Origin: SHZI01 sp040080965
Lineage (GTDB): Bacteria; Pseudomonadota; Gammaproteobacteria; Steroidobacterales; GCA-2729495
Reading direction: 5' to 3'
DNA: 64,000 bases
Assembly: GCA_040080965.1 (NCBI GenBank)
Contig: JBEBHH010000003.1
Coordinates: 62,001-126,000, forward strand
Shown: piece by piece, positions 42,401 to 49,482 of the stretch
Layout: every line of letters starts with the position of its first letter
Numbering within the stretch: position 1 is the stretch's first letter
Position numbers and translations under genes: made by a program
The notes under the pieces: generated by a model
The model's input: only the letters and a program-made list of their open reading frames with translations
The model's database searches: none
Told to the model about the DNA's origin: nothing

Positions 42401-42675
42401 CGGGCTCGCGCCTGACCGAGTCGCCCTTCGACCTGAACCGCGACCGGTCCTTCGACATCGAGGACTTCGCACCGCTGGACCCGGAGGATCCCGACAGCCC
42501 GCTGGTGCCGGTCAGTGGCCGCCAGTCGAAGCAGGGCATCATCAAGACGCCCGGCATCGTCACCGACGACCGCATCGAGTACAAGTTCGCGTCCGGCAGC
42601 GCGGGCGGCATCGACACGACCATCGAGAATGCCGGCAAGCAACGGGGCCGCCAATCCTGGCGTGAAATCCAGTGA
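39433..42675 (+). CDS. pilY1: Type IV pilus tip adhesin PilY1
   Basis: A 1080-residue PilY1. The N-terminal half contains a von Willebrand A-like domain with MIDAS motif DNSGSM and many Cys residues. The C-terminal half is a PQQ-type beta-propeller containing the calcium loop DVDGDRITD, where calcium occupancy controls twitching in Pseudomonas. A signal peptide ends near GNAV. PilY1 acts at the pilus tip as adhesin and surface sensor. The C-terminus is followed at once by a pilY2-like gene. Length is near that of Pseudomonas PilY1. Confidence 0.93.
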   Translation: MDSSNRTRMSALFGGLLLALSQAGNAVTVSETPLFIASGATPNVMLLVDNSGSMESVIWASGYDSTVTYPDWSPPRLTSNNCTTGTVYAEGWASTTNSITHSTLVNTRYRGTCGGVTPGVTCPTAGWTRGRSADGLTTKCLKLPDPVGGGSTRYTGNYLNYLFETYAGATDLSTGTIPNAYRMQVAKNVATNVVNDNSNLRLGLSAFNTDQGSRILQNCNTGNTSALNTSISGLAPTTWTPLGEALYEVTRYFRGIASYYNSGVSYTSPIQYRCQKNFVIVITDGYPTQDTSFPTDDAADVANTGASLPNWDGLAPATTAAQYPNFAVHSDGFNPSGAATDEGYTLYLDDLAKFAYDIDLRTGTNDLTGKSFDDEDFPKQNLVTYTVGFAVANQMMADAAAYGTGLYYQANNEDELTAALQAALADIDARTSSAASVATNSTRLASDTFIYQARFSSGDWGGQLLAYPIGAGGAIAEVDNTGVPVLGGKTGWNAAQVMPDPGARNIYTYDRGSKSGMAFAWASLTSAQQTELNKDSAGVNDGLGEKRLEYLRGDDAMESPNGSFRVRSSMLGDIINSDPTFVGDQNYGFDLLPGSEGSSYKTFRSSSGYKDRTPMVYVAANDGMLHGFDAATGVEMLAFMPNAVYPELTFLTDPGYNSSHRLINDGAPRALDAFIDGGWKTVLLGSLGGGGKGVYALNVTTPDSFDAGDVLWEFTSDDDSNMGVAIPQATIARMYNGDWAAIVPNGYNSGGNATLFILNLETGDKLAEIDTGVGSDNGLSSATPVDVDGDRITDYIYAGDLKGNMWKFDVTSSDEGEWAIAFSGAPLYTACSADPCTSTNRQPITARPEVGISPPAGYFVYFGTGRYFAVGDNGVGTGANTVYAIRDKNEKGTASPVLPGAGRSTLVEQEVLNEQVIDYDGYIEGIRVTTNNEITDADDGWFLDLPTSGERQVSTPILRGGRLIFTTVIPSGDACSAGGESWLMEIDALSGSRLTESPFDLNRDRSFDIEDFAPLDPEDPDSPLVPVSGRQSKQGIIKTPGIVTDDRIEYKFASGSAGGIDTTIENAGKQRGRQSWREIQ

Positions 42676-42686
42676 GGAGTTTGACC

Positions 42687-42977
42687 ATGCGCATGGCAGG
42701 ACTGATCGGAACCCTGGCACTGGTGGCGGGCAGCCTGCAGGCCGCCCCGCCGCCCGAGCCGGTTGAGACACGGCTTGTCGCCGTCGATCCAGCTGGCCGG
42801 GAGATCGTCGCCGACGGCATGACGTGGGCGCTCTCGAGCACCGCACGGATCAGCATTCCGGGCAAGGAGCGCGCTTCGCTCCGTGACCTCCAGCCGGGCG
42901 CGCACGTCCGCCTCGAACTGGTGCCCACCGATGGCGAAGTGCCGGTGGTGAGCCGCATTACCGTGCTGCCGGATTGA
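42687..42977 (+). CDS. pilY2: PilY2-like small periplasmic protein
   Basis: A 96-residue protein with a signal peptide (MRMAGLIGTLALVAG, cleavage near LQAAPP) and a small beta-rich domain (RLVAVDPAGREIVADG, then LRDLQPGAHVRLEL). Position between pilY1 and pilE, length and export signal match PilY2 of Pseudomonas, a small protein needed for full pilus function whose mechanism is unclear. The ATG chosen has GAGGAG eight bases upstream. Sequence similarity to PilY2 cannot be measured here, so the name rests partly on gene order. Confidence 0.7.
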   Translation: MRMAGLIGTLALVAGSLQAAPPPEPVETRLVAVDPAGREIVADGMTWALSSTARISIPGKERASLRDLQPGAHVRLELVPTDGEVPVVSRITVLPD

Positions 42978-43002
42978 TCCGGTTGGCACCGAGGAGAACC
43001 AG

Positions 43003-43416
43003 ATGAACCGTCACGCGCGGAACCGGGGCTTCACCCTGATCGAGCTGCTCATCGTCATGGTCATCGCCAGCGTGCTGGCGATGATTGCGGTGCCGAGCTA
43101 CCAGGCCAGCGTCATCAAGAGCCGACGGGCCGATGGCCGGGTCGTACTGAACGACACGGCGCAGCGCCTGGAGCGCTGCTACACCCAGTTCGGGGCCTAC
43201 GATGCGGCCGACTGCGCCATCGCGGACGGGGAGGAGATCCTGTCCCAGGAAGGGTTCTACCTGGTGACCGTGGCGGTGGCCGATGCGGCGACCTACACCC
43301 TGACCGCGGCGCCCCAGGGCCCCCAGGAACACGACGAGGACTGCGGCAGCCTGGGCGTGACCAACACCGGCGTCCGGTCCATCACGGGGGACGGGGAGCT
43401 GGAGCGCTGCTGGTAG
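43003..43416 (+). CDS. pilE: Type IV pilin-like protein PilE
   Basis: A 137-residue prepilin with the classical site RG-FTLIELLIVM and a single Cys pair in the C-terminal region (CGSL ... ERCW), typical of PilE minor pilins at the end of this operon. It completes the priming complex that starts pilus assembly. The gene follows pilY2 by 25 bp. It is the last gene of the operon; about 145 bp separate it from the next gene. Confidence 0.9.
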   Translation: MNRHARNRGFTLIELLIVMVIASVLAMIAVPSYQASVIKSRRADGRVVLNDTAQRLERCYTQFGAYDAADCAIADGEEILSQEGFYLVTVAVADAATYTLTAAPQGPQEHDEDCGSLGVTNTGVRSITGDGELERCW

Positions 43417-43561
43417 GCGGGTGTCCGGTGTCGGGAATTCATACAAACCGGACGGAAAACCCTCATCATTTCAGTTGAATAGTCGCGCTCTGCGGGCGCC
43501 GACTGTGCTAAATTCCTCCCCAAGAATTAAACCAACACTGCTTTGTGCAGGATCGGGAATC

Positions 43562-44209
43562 ATGAAGAACGCACTTAAGGCGACCGCCCTCGTTGGCGCG
43601 CTGCTCATCGGCCAGGCCGCGTGGGCGATTCCTGCCACGTACACCATCGATAACGGGTCACTGCCGGGCACTTCGGCCAGCTGGCTCTACCGGGTCAACA
43701 ACGCCTGCAACGGCGTCAGCGATCTGGACCTGAACGGTAACAACAAGGCGGACACGTTGCACTTCTGCGGCTCCACCTACTACCAGGCGACCGGCACCAT
43801 TAACGGCGACTGGGACGGTGCGAAGCTCACCGGCCTCTCCGGCACGCTGCTTGACGGGAAGATCATCGGCGGCAGCCTGGGCGGTGCCTTTTACGGCGCG
43901 GGCATGACACCCCTCTGGACGATCGTCACCGACCTGTTCGGCACGTTCATCTTCGAGGAGTTCGATCCGGCCCTGAACGTCATCACCGAGAATTCGCTGA
44001 TCCTCTGGGGCCAGAACCTGGTGGCCTACGGTTTGCGCGAGACTTGCGCCCGGGCCGCTGGCCCTGGCTCAACTCCCTGCAAGGGCAAGGCGCTCGACAT
44101 CACTGGAACCATTTCGGTGCCGGAGCCGGAGACCCTGCTGATGCTGTCGCTGGGCCTTGGGTTCATCACCTGGACGATCCGTCGCCAGACGGCCTCGGTT
44201 CGCTCCTGA
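43562..44209 (+). CDS. PEP-CTERM sorting-signal secreted protein
   Basis: A 215-residue secreted protein with a signal peptide (cleavage near AWAIP) and a canonical PEP-CTERM tail: VPEPETLLMLSLGLGF followed by basic residues (IRRQ). The middle part has no recognised domain; it is Gly-, Asn- and Thr-rich with two Cys pairs. The start is the ATG preceded by a weak GGATCGGGA. A strong terminator follows 31 bp after the stop. The matching exosortase is not in the window. Confidence 0.85.
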   Translation: MKNALKATALVGALLIGQAAWAIPATYTIDNGSLPGTSASWLYRVNNACNGVSDLDLNGNNKADTLHFCGSTYYQATGTINGDWDGAKLTGLSGTLLDGKIIGGSLGGAFYGAGMTPLWTIVTDLFGTFIFEEFDPALNVITENSLILWGQNLVAYGLRETCARAAGPGSTPCKGKALDITGTISVPEPETLLMLSLGLGFITWTIRRQTASVRS

Positions 44210-44240
44210 AGACCGGCTGACCACCAACAAGTAATCCCGG

Positions 44241-44270
44241 AAGGGCGGCGCAAGCCGCCCTTCTGCTTTT
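44241..44270 (+). terminator. Rho-independent terminator after the PEP-CTERM gene
   Basis: A nine-base stem AAGGGCGGC / GCCGCCCTT with a GCAA loop is followed by CTGCTTTT. It ends the transcript of the preceding PEP-CTERM gene. Confidence 0.85.
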
Positions 44271-44341
44271 CCGGTCCCAGTTTTCCTGCCCCGTTTCGCG
44301 TGATAGCGTCGCCTGTCGATTTACTCGCCAGGTAGTCAGCC

Positions 44342-45835
44342 ATGCAACGCCGCCTCTTCCTCGGTTCAATGCTTGGTGCCGCGGCCGGCGGCGCACCGTT
44401 TGCCCGTGCGCTGGCTGCCGCTGTGGCCACCCCGGTGCCCGCCGACCTGCCCGCCACGCGACTGGGCGGCGGCGAGACGGTCCTCGCGCGATCCACGGTC
44501 AGGGATTTCCAGGCCAGCCTCCGGGGGCCGGTCCTCCTCCCCGGCCAGGACGGCTACGACCGGGCGCGCCAGGTCTGGAACGGCATGATCGACCGCCGTC
44601 CTGCGCTGATTGCCCGCTGCAGCGGCGCCACCGACGTGGCCCGCTCGGTCCAGTTCGCCAGGGCCAACGACCTGCTCGTCGCGGTTCGCAGCGGTGGCCA
44701 CAGCACGTCGGGCCAGTCCGTCTGCGACGGCGGGCTGATGATCGACCTGTCTGAAATGCGTGGCGTTCGCGTGGACCCCGGGTCCCGCCGTGCCTTCGTG
44801 CCCGCCGGGTCACTGCTTGGCGAACTCGATCGCGAAGCGCAGTTCTTCGGCCTGGCGACGACCGCCGGCACCGTGTCGCACACGGGCGCGGCAGGGCTGA
44901 CGCTGGGCGGCGGCTTCGGCCGGCTCGGCCGGCGATTCGGCCTGTCCTGCGACAACCTGGTGTCCGTCGATGTGGTCACGGCCGCCGGCGACGTGGTCCG
45001 CGCCAGCAAGGGCGAGAACCGGGACCTCTTCTGGGGCCTCCGCGGCGGTGGTGGCAACTTTGGTATCGCCACGAATTTCGAGTACCGCCTGCATAAGGTC
45101 AGCCCGACGATTCTCGGCGGGCCGGTCATCTTCCCGTTTGACCGGGCGCGGGAAGTCCTGGAGTTCTTCGTGGAATTCACCGCCACCACCCCCGACGAGC
45201 TCAACCTGGACTGTGCCATCGTGGCGCCGCCCGGCGCGAAGCCGATGGTGCTGCTGGAAGTCTGCTACTCGGGCGACCTGGCGACGGGCGAGAAGGTGAT
45301 CGCCCCGGTGCGCACCTTCATCAAGCCACTGGCTGACCAGGTCAAGGCCATGCCCTACCTGAAACTGCAGTCCGGAGCCGACGAAGCCAACGCCGCGGGC
45401 CGCAATTACTACGTGAAGAGTGGCTTCGTGGAAGCCGTGGATCCGGCCCTGCTGGACGCGATGGTGGCGGGTTTCAGCCCCGATGCCGGGAGGGCCACGG
45501 TAATGGTTCTCCAGCAGCTGGGTGGCGCCATCGGCCGGGTGCGCCCCGACGCGACCGCCTTCAACCACCGCAAGGCGCGCTTCGACCTGCTCGTGCTGGG
45601 CAGCTGGGACGACCCTGCCCAGACCGCACAGCACAGCGCCTGGATCAAGGACTTCTGGAGCGGACTCGAGTCCTACACCCGCGGCTACTACTTCAACACC
45701 CAGATCGGCGACAGCCAGGACAAGGTCCGGGCGAACTTCGGCGCCAACTACCCGCGCCTGGTGCAACTGAAGGACCGCTACGACCCGGGCAATCTCTTCC
45801 GCCTCAACGCCAACGTGCTGCCGACGGTCTCGTAG
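44342..45835 (+). CDS. FAD-linked oxidase of the berberine-bridge / 6-hydroxynicotine oxidase type
   Basis: A 497-residue exported flavoprotein. The N-terminus (QRRLFLG then Ala-rich) is a probable Tat signal. The FAD_binding_4 domain shows VRSGGHSTSG, where the His binds FAD covalently, and AGLTLGGGFGRLGRRFGL. The C-terminal BBE motif is NYPRLVQLKDRYDPGNLFR. In bicovalent members a Cys follows in a GxC loop; here the corresponding TVSHTG segment has no Cys, so only the His link is expected. It oxidises an unknown alcohol, amine or sugar with O2. The TAG stop is part of a REP element. No operon partners. Confidence 0.88.
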   Translation: MQRRLFLGSMLGAAAGGAPFARALAAAVATPVPADLPATRLGGGETVLARSTVRDFQASLRGPVLLPGQDGYDRARQVWNGMIDRRPALIARCSGATDVARSVQFARANDLLVAVRSGGHSTSGQSVCDGGLMIDLSEMRGVRVDPGSRRAFVPAGSLLGELDREAQFFGLATTAGTVSHTGAAGLTLGGGFGRLGRRFGLSCDNLVSVDVVTAAGDVVRASKGENRDLFWGLRGGGGNFGIATNFEYRLHKVSPTILGGPVIFPFDRAREVLEFFVEFTATTPDELNLDCAIVAPPGAKPMVLLEVCYSGDLATGEKVIAPVRTFIKPLADQVKAMPYLKLQSGADEANAAGRNYYVKSGFVEAVDPALLDAMVAGFSPDAGRATVMVLQQLGGAIGRVRPDATAFNHRKARFDLLVLGSWDDPAQTAQHSAWIKDFWSGLESYTRGYYFNTQIGDSQDKVRANFGANYPRLVQLKDRYDPGNLFRLNANVLPTVS

Positions 45836-45921
45836 GAGCGGCTTCAGCCGCGACCCCCTCCCGCGAGAATCGAGTCCGCGAGTCTCGAGCCGGAGGGGGT
45901 CGCGGCTGAAGCCGCTCCTGC
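45832..45921. repeat. Long inverted pair of REP palindromes
   Basis: Two REP units in opposite orientation (45832-45854 and 45899-45921) are extended by CCCCTCC/GGAGGGG, giving arms of about 30 bases with a single mismatch around a 30-base loop. TAG at 45833-45835 in the first unit is the stop of the flavoprotein gene. It lies between convergent genes and could act as a two-way terminator. Confidence 0.88.
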
Positions 45922-45925
45922 AACG

Positions 45926-46312
45926 TCACGGCACGTAGGCGTCCGCTTCGATCTCGACGAGGATTTCCGGGCTGATCAGTTTGGCGACCTCGACCATGGC
46001 CGTGGCCGGCCGGATGTTGCCGAAGACCTCGCCATGGGCCCGGCCCACGTCTTCCCAGCGGCTGATATCAGTGAGGTAGATACGGGTGCGCACCACGTGC
46101 TCCGGGCCGGCGCCGACGGCCGCGAGCGCCTTGCTGATGTTCGCCAGGATCTGGCGGGTCTGGGCATAGGGATCGTCGATGCCCACGATGTTGCCGTCCG
46201 GGCCGCTGGCCGTCGTGCCCGACACATATATGAATGGTCCGGTCCGGACTGCGCGCGAATAGCCGATGATCGGCTCCCACTTGCTGCCGGTGGAGTGATT
46301 GATGCGTTCCAT
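45926..46312 (-). CDS. RidA/YjgF/YER057c family protein
   Basis: A 128-residue RidA-family protein with the family pattern (FIYVSGTTA, DPYAQTRQILANI, HVVRTRIYLTDI, RPATAMVEVAKL, EIEADAYV). The conserved Arg in VVRTRIYL is present, as in members that deaminate reactive imines or enamines. A role in clearing intermediates of amino acid metabolism is usual for the family. It ends four bases from a REP unit and starts 24 bp after the DUF255 gene stop, so it may be co-transcribed with it. Confidence 0.88.
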   Translation of the reverse strand: MERINHSTGSKWEPIIGYSRAVRTGPFIYVSGTTASGPDGNIVGIDDPYAQTRQILANISKALAAVGAGPEHVVRTRIYLTDISRWEDVGRAHGEVFGNIRPATAMVEVAKLISPEILVEIEADAYVP

Positions 46313-46336
46313 GGTGATGATTCCGTTGCAGGTGTA

Positions 46337-48412
46337 CTAGGGGAACTGGCTGGCCAGCGTCGCCAGCGAGTCAATCGGGTTCTCGCAGGTCATGCCGCGG
46401 CACACGTAGGCCACTACCGGCGTGGCGCTGTTTGACGGGGTCTTCGATTCCAGCCCGGCAGGCAGCGGGCCGGCATCGGGCGGAATCGCAAACACCAGCC
46501 GGCGCGGATTGTAGGCCGCGCCGAGCGTCGCCGCCCACACGCCAGTGTCGCCAGGATCCCCGCGCAGCACGATCAGTTCGGGCGGCTGCAGGTATTCGTC
46601 CAGGGCGTTCAGCAGGGAGCAATGCCCGTGCGGGAACTCCTGCATGCCGCGCCAGCCCGCCCGGAGCGCGCGTTCCGCCGCGTCCAGGTAGCGGGTTTCC
46701 ACCAGCAGGTAGCCGAGCCGGGCCAGGGCGAAGGCCGCCACGCCGTTCCCCGAGGGCACCGCCTCGTCAGCCAGCGGCTTCGACCGGTGCAGCAGCGCTT
46801 CGTGGTCGTGGGACGTGAACCAGAAGCCGCCATCTTCCCGGTCCTCGAAATGCTCCAGCAGGCCGTCGGCCAGCTGCATGGCGAACCGCAGGTGCGCCGT
46901 GTTCCAGCGGGTCTGCAGGAGCTCGACGACGGCATCCAGCAGGAAGGCGTAGTCGTCCAGGTAGCCGTTGAGGCGCGCCCGGCCGCCCTTGAACGTGGCC
47001 AGCACCCGGCCGTTCACCACGAGCGAAGTGCGGAGGACGTCGACGGCGCCGGCGGCCGCGTCCGCCAGGTCCGGGCGGTCGAGCACCCGGGCGGCGATGG
47101 CCAGGCCGCGGATCATCAGCGCGTTCCAGCTCGTCAGCAGCTTGTCGTCGAGTCCGGGCCAGACCCGGCCGTTGCGCGCGCGGAGCAGTTTCGACCTGCC
47201 CGACATCAGCAGCCGCCGCACCGTCGAGACCGGCTGGCCCGTGCTTTCGGTGATCTCCTCGACGGTCCGGTAGACCCGCAGGTGCCAGGCGCGGACGTGG
47301 TGGTGCGGCTCCTCGAAGTTCGGCGGCTGGTCCAGGCCGAAGCGCGGCTCGAGGACCGCGTACTCGTCCGCGTCCACGAGTTCCCGGACCTGCTCCGGCG
47401 TCCAGACGTAGAACCGGCCTTCCTCGCCCTCGGAATCCGCGTCGAGGCTGGAAAAGAACCCGCCGTCCGCAGACCGCATGTCGCGGAGAACCCAGTCGGC
47501 GGTCTCCCGGGCGACGGTCCGGAAGCTCTCGTCGCCGCTGATCTGGAACATCTGCGCGTACAGCGCCAGAAGCGGACCGTTGTCGTAGAGCATCTTCTCG
47601 AAGTGCGGGATCGTCCAGAAGCGGTCCACGGAGTAGCGGCAGAAACCGCCGCCCAGGTGGTCGTAGATGCCGCCCTCGGCCATGCGCTTCAGCGTCAGTG
47701 CCGCGAAGAACAGGCCGTCCTTGTCCGGCTGCGGGTCGTGGGCCGTGCTGCGCCAGTGGCGCAGCAGCCGGTCGATGGTGGTGGGATGGGGGAACTTGGG
47801 CGCGCCGCCGAAACCGCCATGCTCCTTGTCCACCTGCTGTCCCGTGACCTCGCGGAAGTCGGCGAGGGGCTGGCCATTCAGGGCGGACCGGTCGGCGCTG
47901 CCGCCGGGCTCGAGCTGGCCAAAGGCCTCGCGCAGTGCGTCGGCCTGGCCCCGCACGTCGCTGGCGTGATCCCGGTAGTACCCGGCCACCCGTTCCAGCA
48001 CCTGGGTGAAGGACGGCATGCCGTATTTCGCGGTGTTCGGGAAATAGGTGCCGCCGAAGAACGGCACCTGGTCCTCGGGCGTCAGGAACATGGTCAGTGG
48101 CCAGCCGCCGCCCCGCTGGGCGATGAAGTGGTGGGCCGTCTGGTAGATCTTGTCGAGGTCGGGGCGCTCTTCCCGGTCCACCTTGATGTTCACGAAGTGC
48201 CGGTTCATGACCTCGGCCGTGGCCGGGTCCTCGAAGGACTCGTGGGCCATCACGTGGCACCAGTGGCAGGCCGAGTAGCCGATCGACAGGAGGATCGGCT
48301 TGTTTTCGGCCCGGGCCCTGGCCAGCGCGGCCTCGTTCCAGGGGTGCCAGTCCACCGGGTTCGCGGCGTGCTGGAGCAGGTAGGGGCTGGTTTCACTGGC
48401 GAGCTGGTTCAT
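46337..48412 (-). CDS. Thioredoxin domain-containing protein (DUF255, YyaL/SSP411 family)
   Basis: A 691-residue protein of the widely conserved DUF255 family. The N-terminal 160 residues form a thioredoxin-like domain with CHWC (residues 49-52), preceded by SPYLLQHAANPVDWHPW, the family hallmark. The remainder is an alpha/alpha barrel as in N-acylglucosamine epimerases (GGGFCRYSVD, TSWNALMIRGLA). The biochemical role is not settled. No signal peptide is seen. It is divergent from dusB with about 40 bp between the starts. Confidence 0.92.
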   Translation of the reverse strand: MNQLASETSPYLLQHAANPVDWHPWNEAALARARAENKPILLSIGYSACHWCHVMAHESFEDPATAEVMNRHFVNIKVDREERPDLDKIYQTAHHFIAQRGGGWPLTMFLTPEDQVPFFGGTYFPNTAKYGMPSFTQVLERVAGYYRDHASDVRGQADALREAFGQLEPGGSADRSALNGQPLADFREVTGQQVDKEHGGFGGAPKFPHPTTIDRLLRHWRSTAHDPQPDKDGLFFAALTLKRMAEGGIYDHLGGGFCRYSVDRFWTIPHFEKMLYDNGPLLALYAQMFQISGDESFRTVARETADWVLRDMRSADGGFFSSLDADSEGEEGRFYVWTPEQVRELVDADEYAVLEPRFGLDQPPNFEEPHHHVRAWHLRVYRTVEEITESTGQPVSTVRRLLMSGRSKLLRARNGRVWPGLDDKLLTSWNALMIRGLAIAARVLDRPDLADAAAGAVDVLRTSLVVNGRVLATFKGGRARLNGYLDDYAFLLDAVVELLQTRWNTAHLRFAMQLADGLLEHFEDREDGGFWFTSHDHEALLHRSKPLADEAVPSGNGVAAFALARLGYLLVETRYLDAAERALRAGWRGMQEFPHGHCSLLNALDEYLQPPELIVLRGDPGDTGVWAATLGAAYNPRRLVFAIPPDAGPLPAGLESKTPSNSATPVVAYVCRGMTCENPIDSLATLASQFP

Positions 48413-48452
48413 GCGCCGCCAGACTACCGGAATTCAGTACCATGCCAACCCC

Positions 48453-49472
48453 ATGCAGATCGGCCCGCACCGCATCGACCCGCCCGTGATCCTCGCTCCC
48501 ATGGCGGGTGTCACCGACAAGCCCTTCCGGCAGCTGTGCCGGCGCCTGGGCGCGGGCCTGGCCGTGTCCGAAATGACCACGTCCGAGCCCCGGCTGTGGG
48601 CGACGCGCAAGTCCCGCCTGCGGATGGACCACGCGGACGAGCCCGGCCCGGTGAGCGTGCAGCTGGCCGGCACCGACCCGGAGGTCCTGGCGAACGCGGC
48701 CCGGCACAACGTGGAGCAGGGCGCCCAGATCATCGACCTGAACATGGGCTGCCCGGCCAAGAAGGTGTGCAACGTGGCCGCCGGCTCGGCGCTGTTGCAG
48801 GACGAGGCGCTCGTCGCGCGGATCCTGGCGGCGGTGGTGGCTGCAGTGTCCGTGCCCGTGACCCTGAAGATCCGCACCGGCTATTCCCGCGCGGAGCGCA
48901 ATGCGGTGCGCATCGCGCGCATCGCGGAAGGCGCGGGCATCGCCGCCATTGCCGTGCACGGCCGCACCCGCGAGGACTTCTTCACCGGTGAAGCCGAGTA
49001 CGACAGCGCCACCGCCGTAAAGGCCGCCGTGCACATACCCGTGATCGTCAACGGCGACGTGGACAGCCCGGAGAAGGCGGCTGCAGTGCTCCGCGCCACG
49101 GGCTGCGACGCGATCATGCTCGGCCGGCCGGCGCTCGGGCGGCCCTGGATCTTCCGCGAGGTGGCCCATTTCCTGGCCACGGGCGAGCGCCTGCCGCCGC
49201 CGGAACGTAGTGAAGTGCAGGACGTCCTGCTGGGCCACCTGGCCGCCCTTCACGCTTTCTATGGTGAGCACCTGGGCGTGCGGATCGCCCGCAAGCACCT
49301 GGGGTGGTATTGCCGCGACCAGCCGGGCGCCGCCGACTTCCGCAGCGCGGTGAACCGGATCGAATCAGGGCAGGAGCAGATGGAATTCGCGCGCCGTTTC
49401 CTCCGGCCTCCGGCGGAGCCCCAGGGGGATGTGGCTCCGCCGGAGGTTGGAGCGGCCACGTGGGCCGCCTGA
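48453..49472 (+). CDS. dusB: tRNA-dihydrouridine synthase B
   Basis: A 339-residue flavin-dependent tRNA-dihydrouridine synthase. It has APMAGVTDKPFR at the FMN site, DLNMGCPAKKVCN with the catalytic Cys, TLKIRTGY, AIAVHGRTREDFF, NGDV and GRPALGRPW, all in the usual order, and the DusB-type helical C-terminal domain (HLGWYCRDQPGA). It reduces uridine 17 of the tRNA D-loop. In most gammaproteobacteria fis follows dusB; here a TonB receptor gene converges after 10 bp and no fis is present. The start chosen is the ATG of MQIGPH; a frame 14 codons longer lacks support. Confidence 0.93.
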   Translation: MQIGPHRIDPPVILAPMAGVTDKPFRQLCRRLGAGLAVSEMTTSEPRLWATRKSRLRMDHADEPGPVSVQLAGTDPEVLANAARHNVEQGAQIIDLNMGCPAKKVCNVAAGSALLQDEALVARILAAVVAAVSVPVTLKIRTGYSRAERNAVRIARIAEGAGIAAIAVHGRTREDFFTGEAEYDSATAVKAAVHIPVIVNGDVDSPEKAAAVLRATGCDAIMLGRPALGRPWIFREVAHFLATGERLPPPERSEVQDVLLGHLAALHAFYGEHLGVRIARKHLGWYCRDQPGAADFRSAVNRIESGQEQMEFARRFLRPPAEPQGDVAPPEVGAATWAA

Positions 49473-49482
49473 CGGCTATCCG

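Noticed and set aside
40120..42846. Long open frame on the minus strand opposite pilY1
   Set aside because: Low-complexity Val/Ala/Gly-rich product, antisense to a well-supported PilY1.
46622..48991. Long plus-strand open frame opposite the DUF255 gene and running into dusB in another frame
   Set aside because: It covers two well-supported genes in wrong frames and has no motif of its own.
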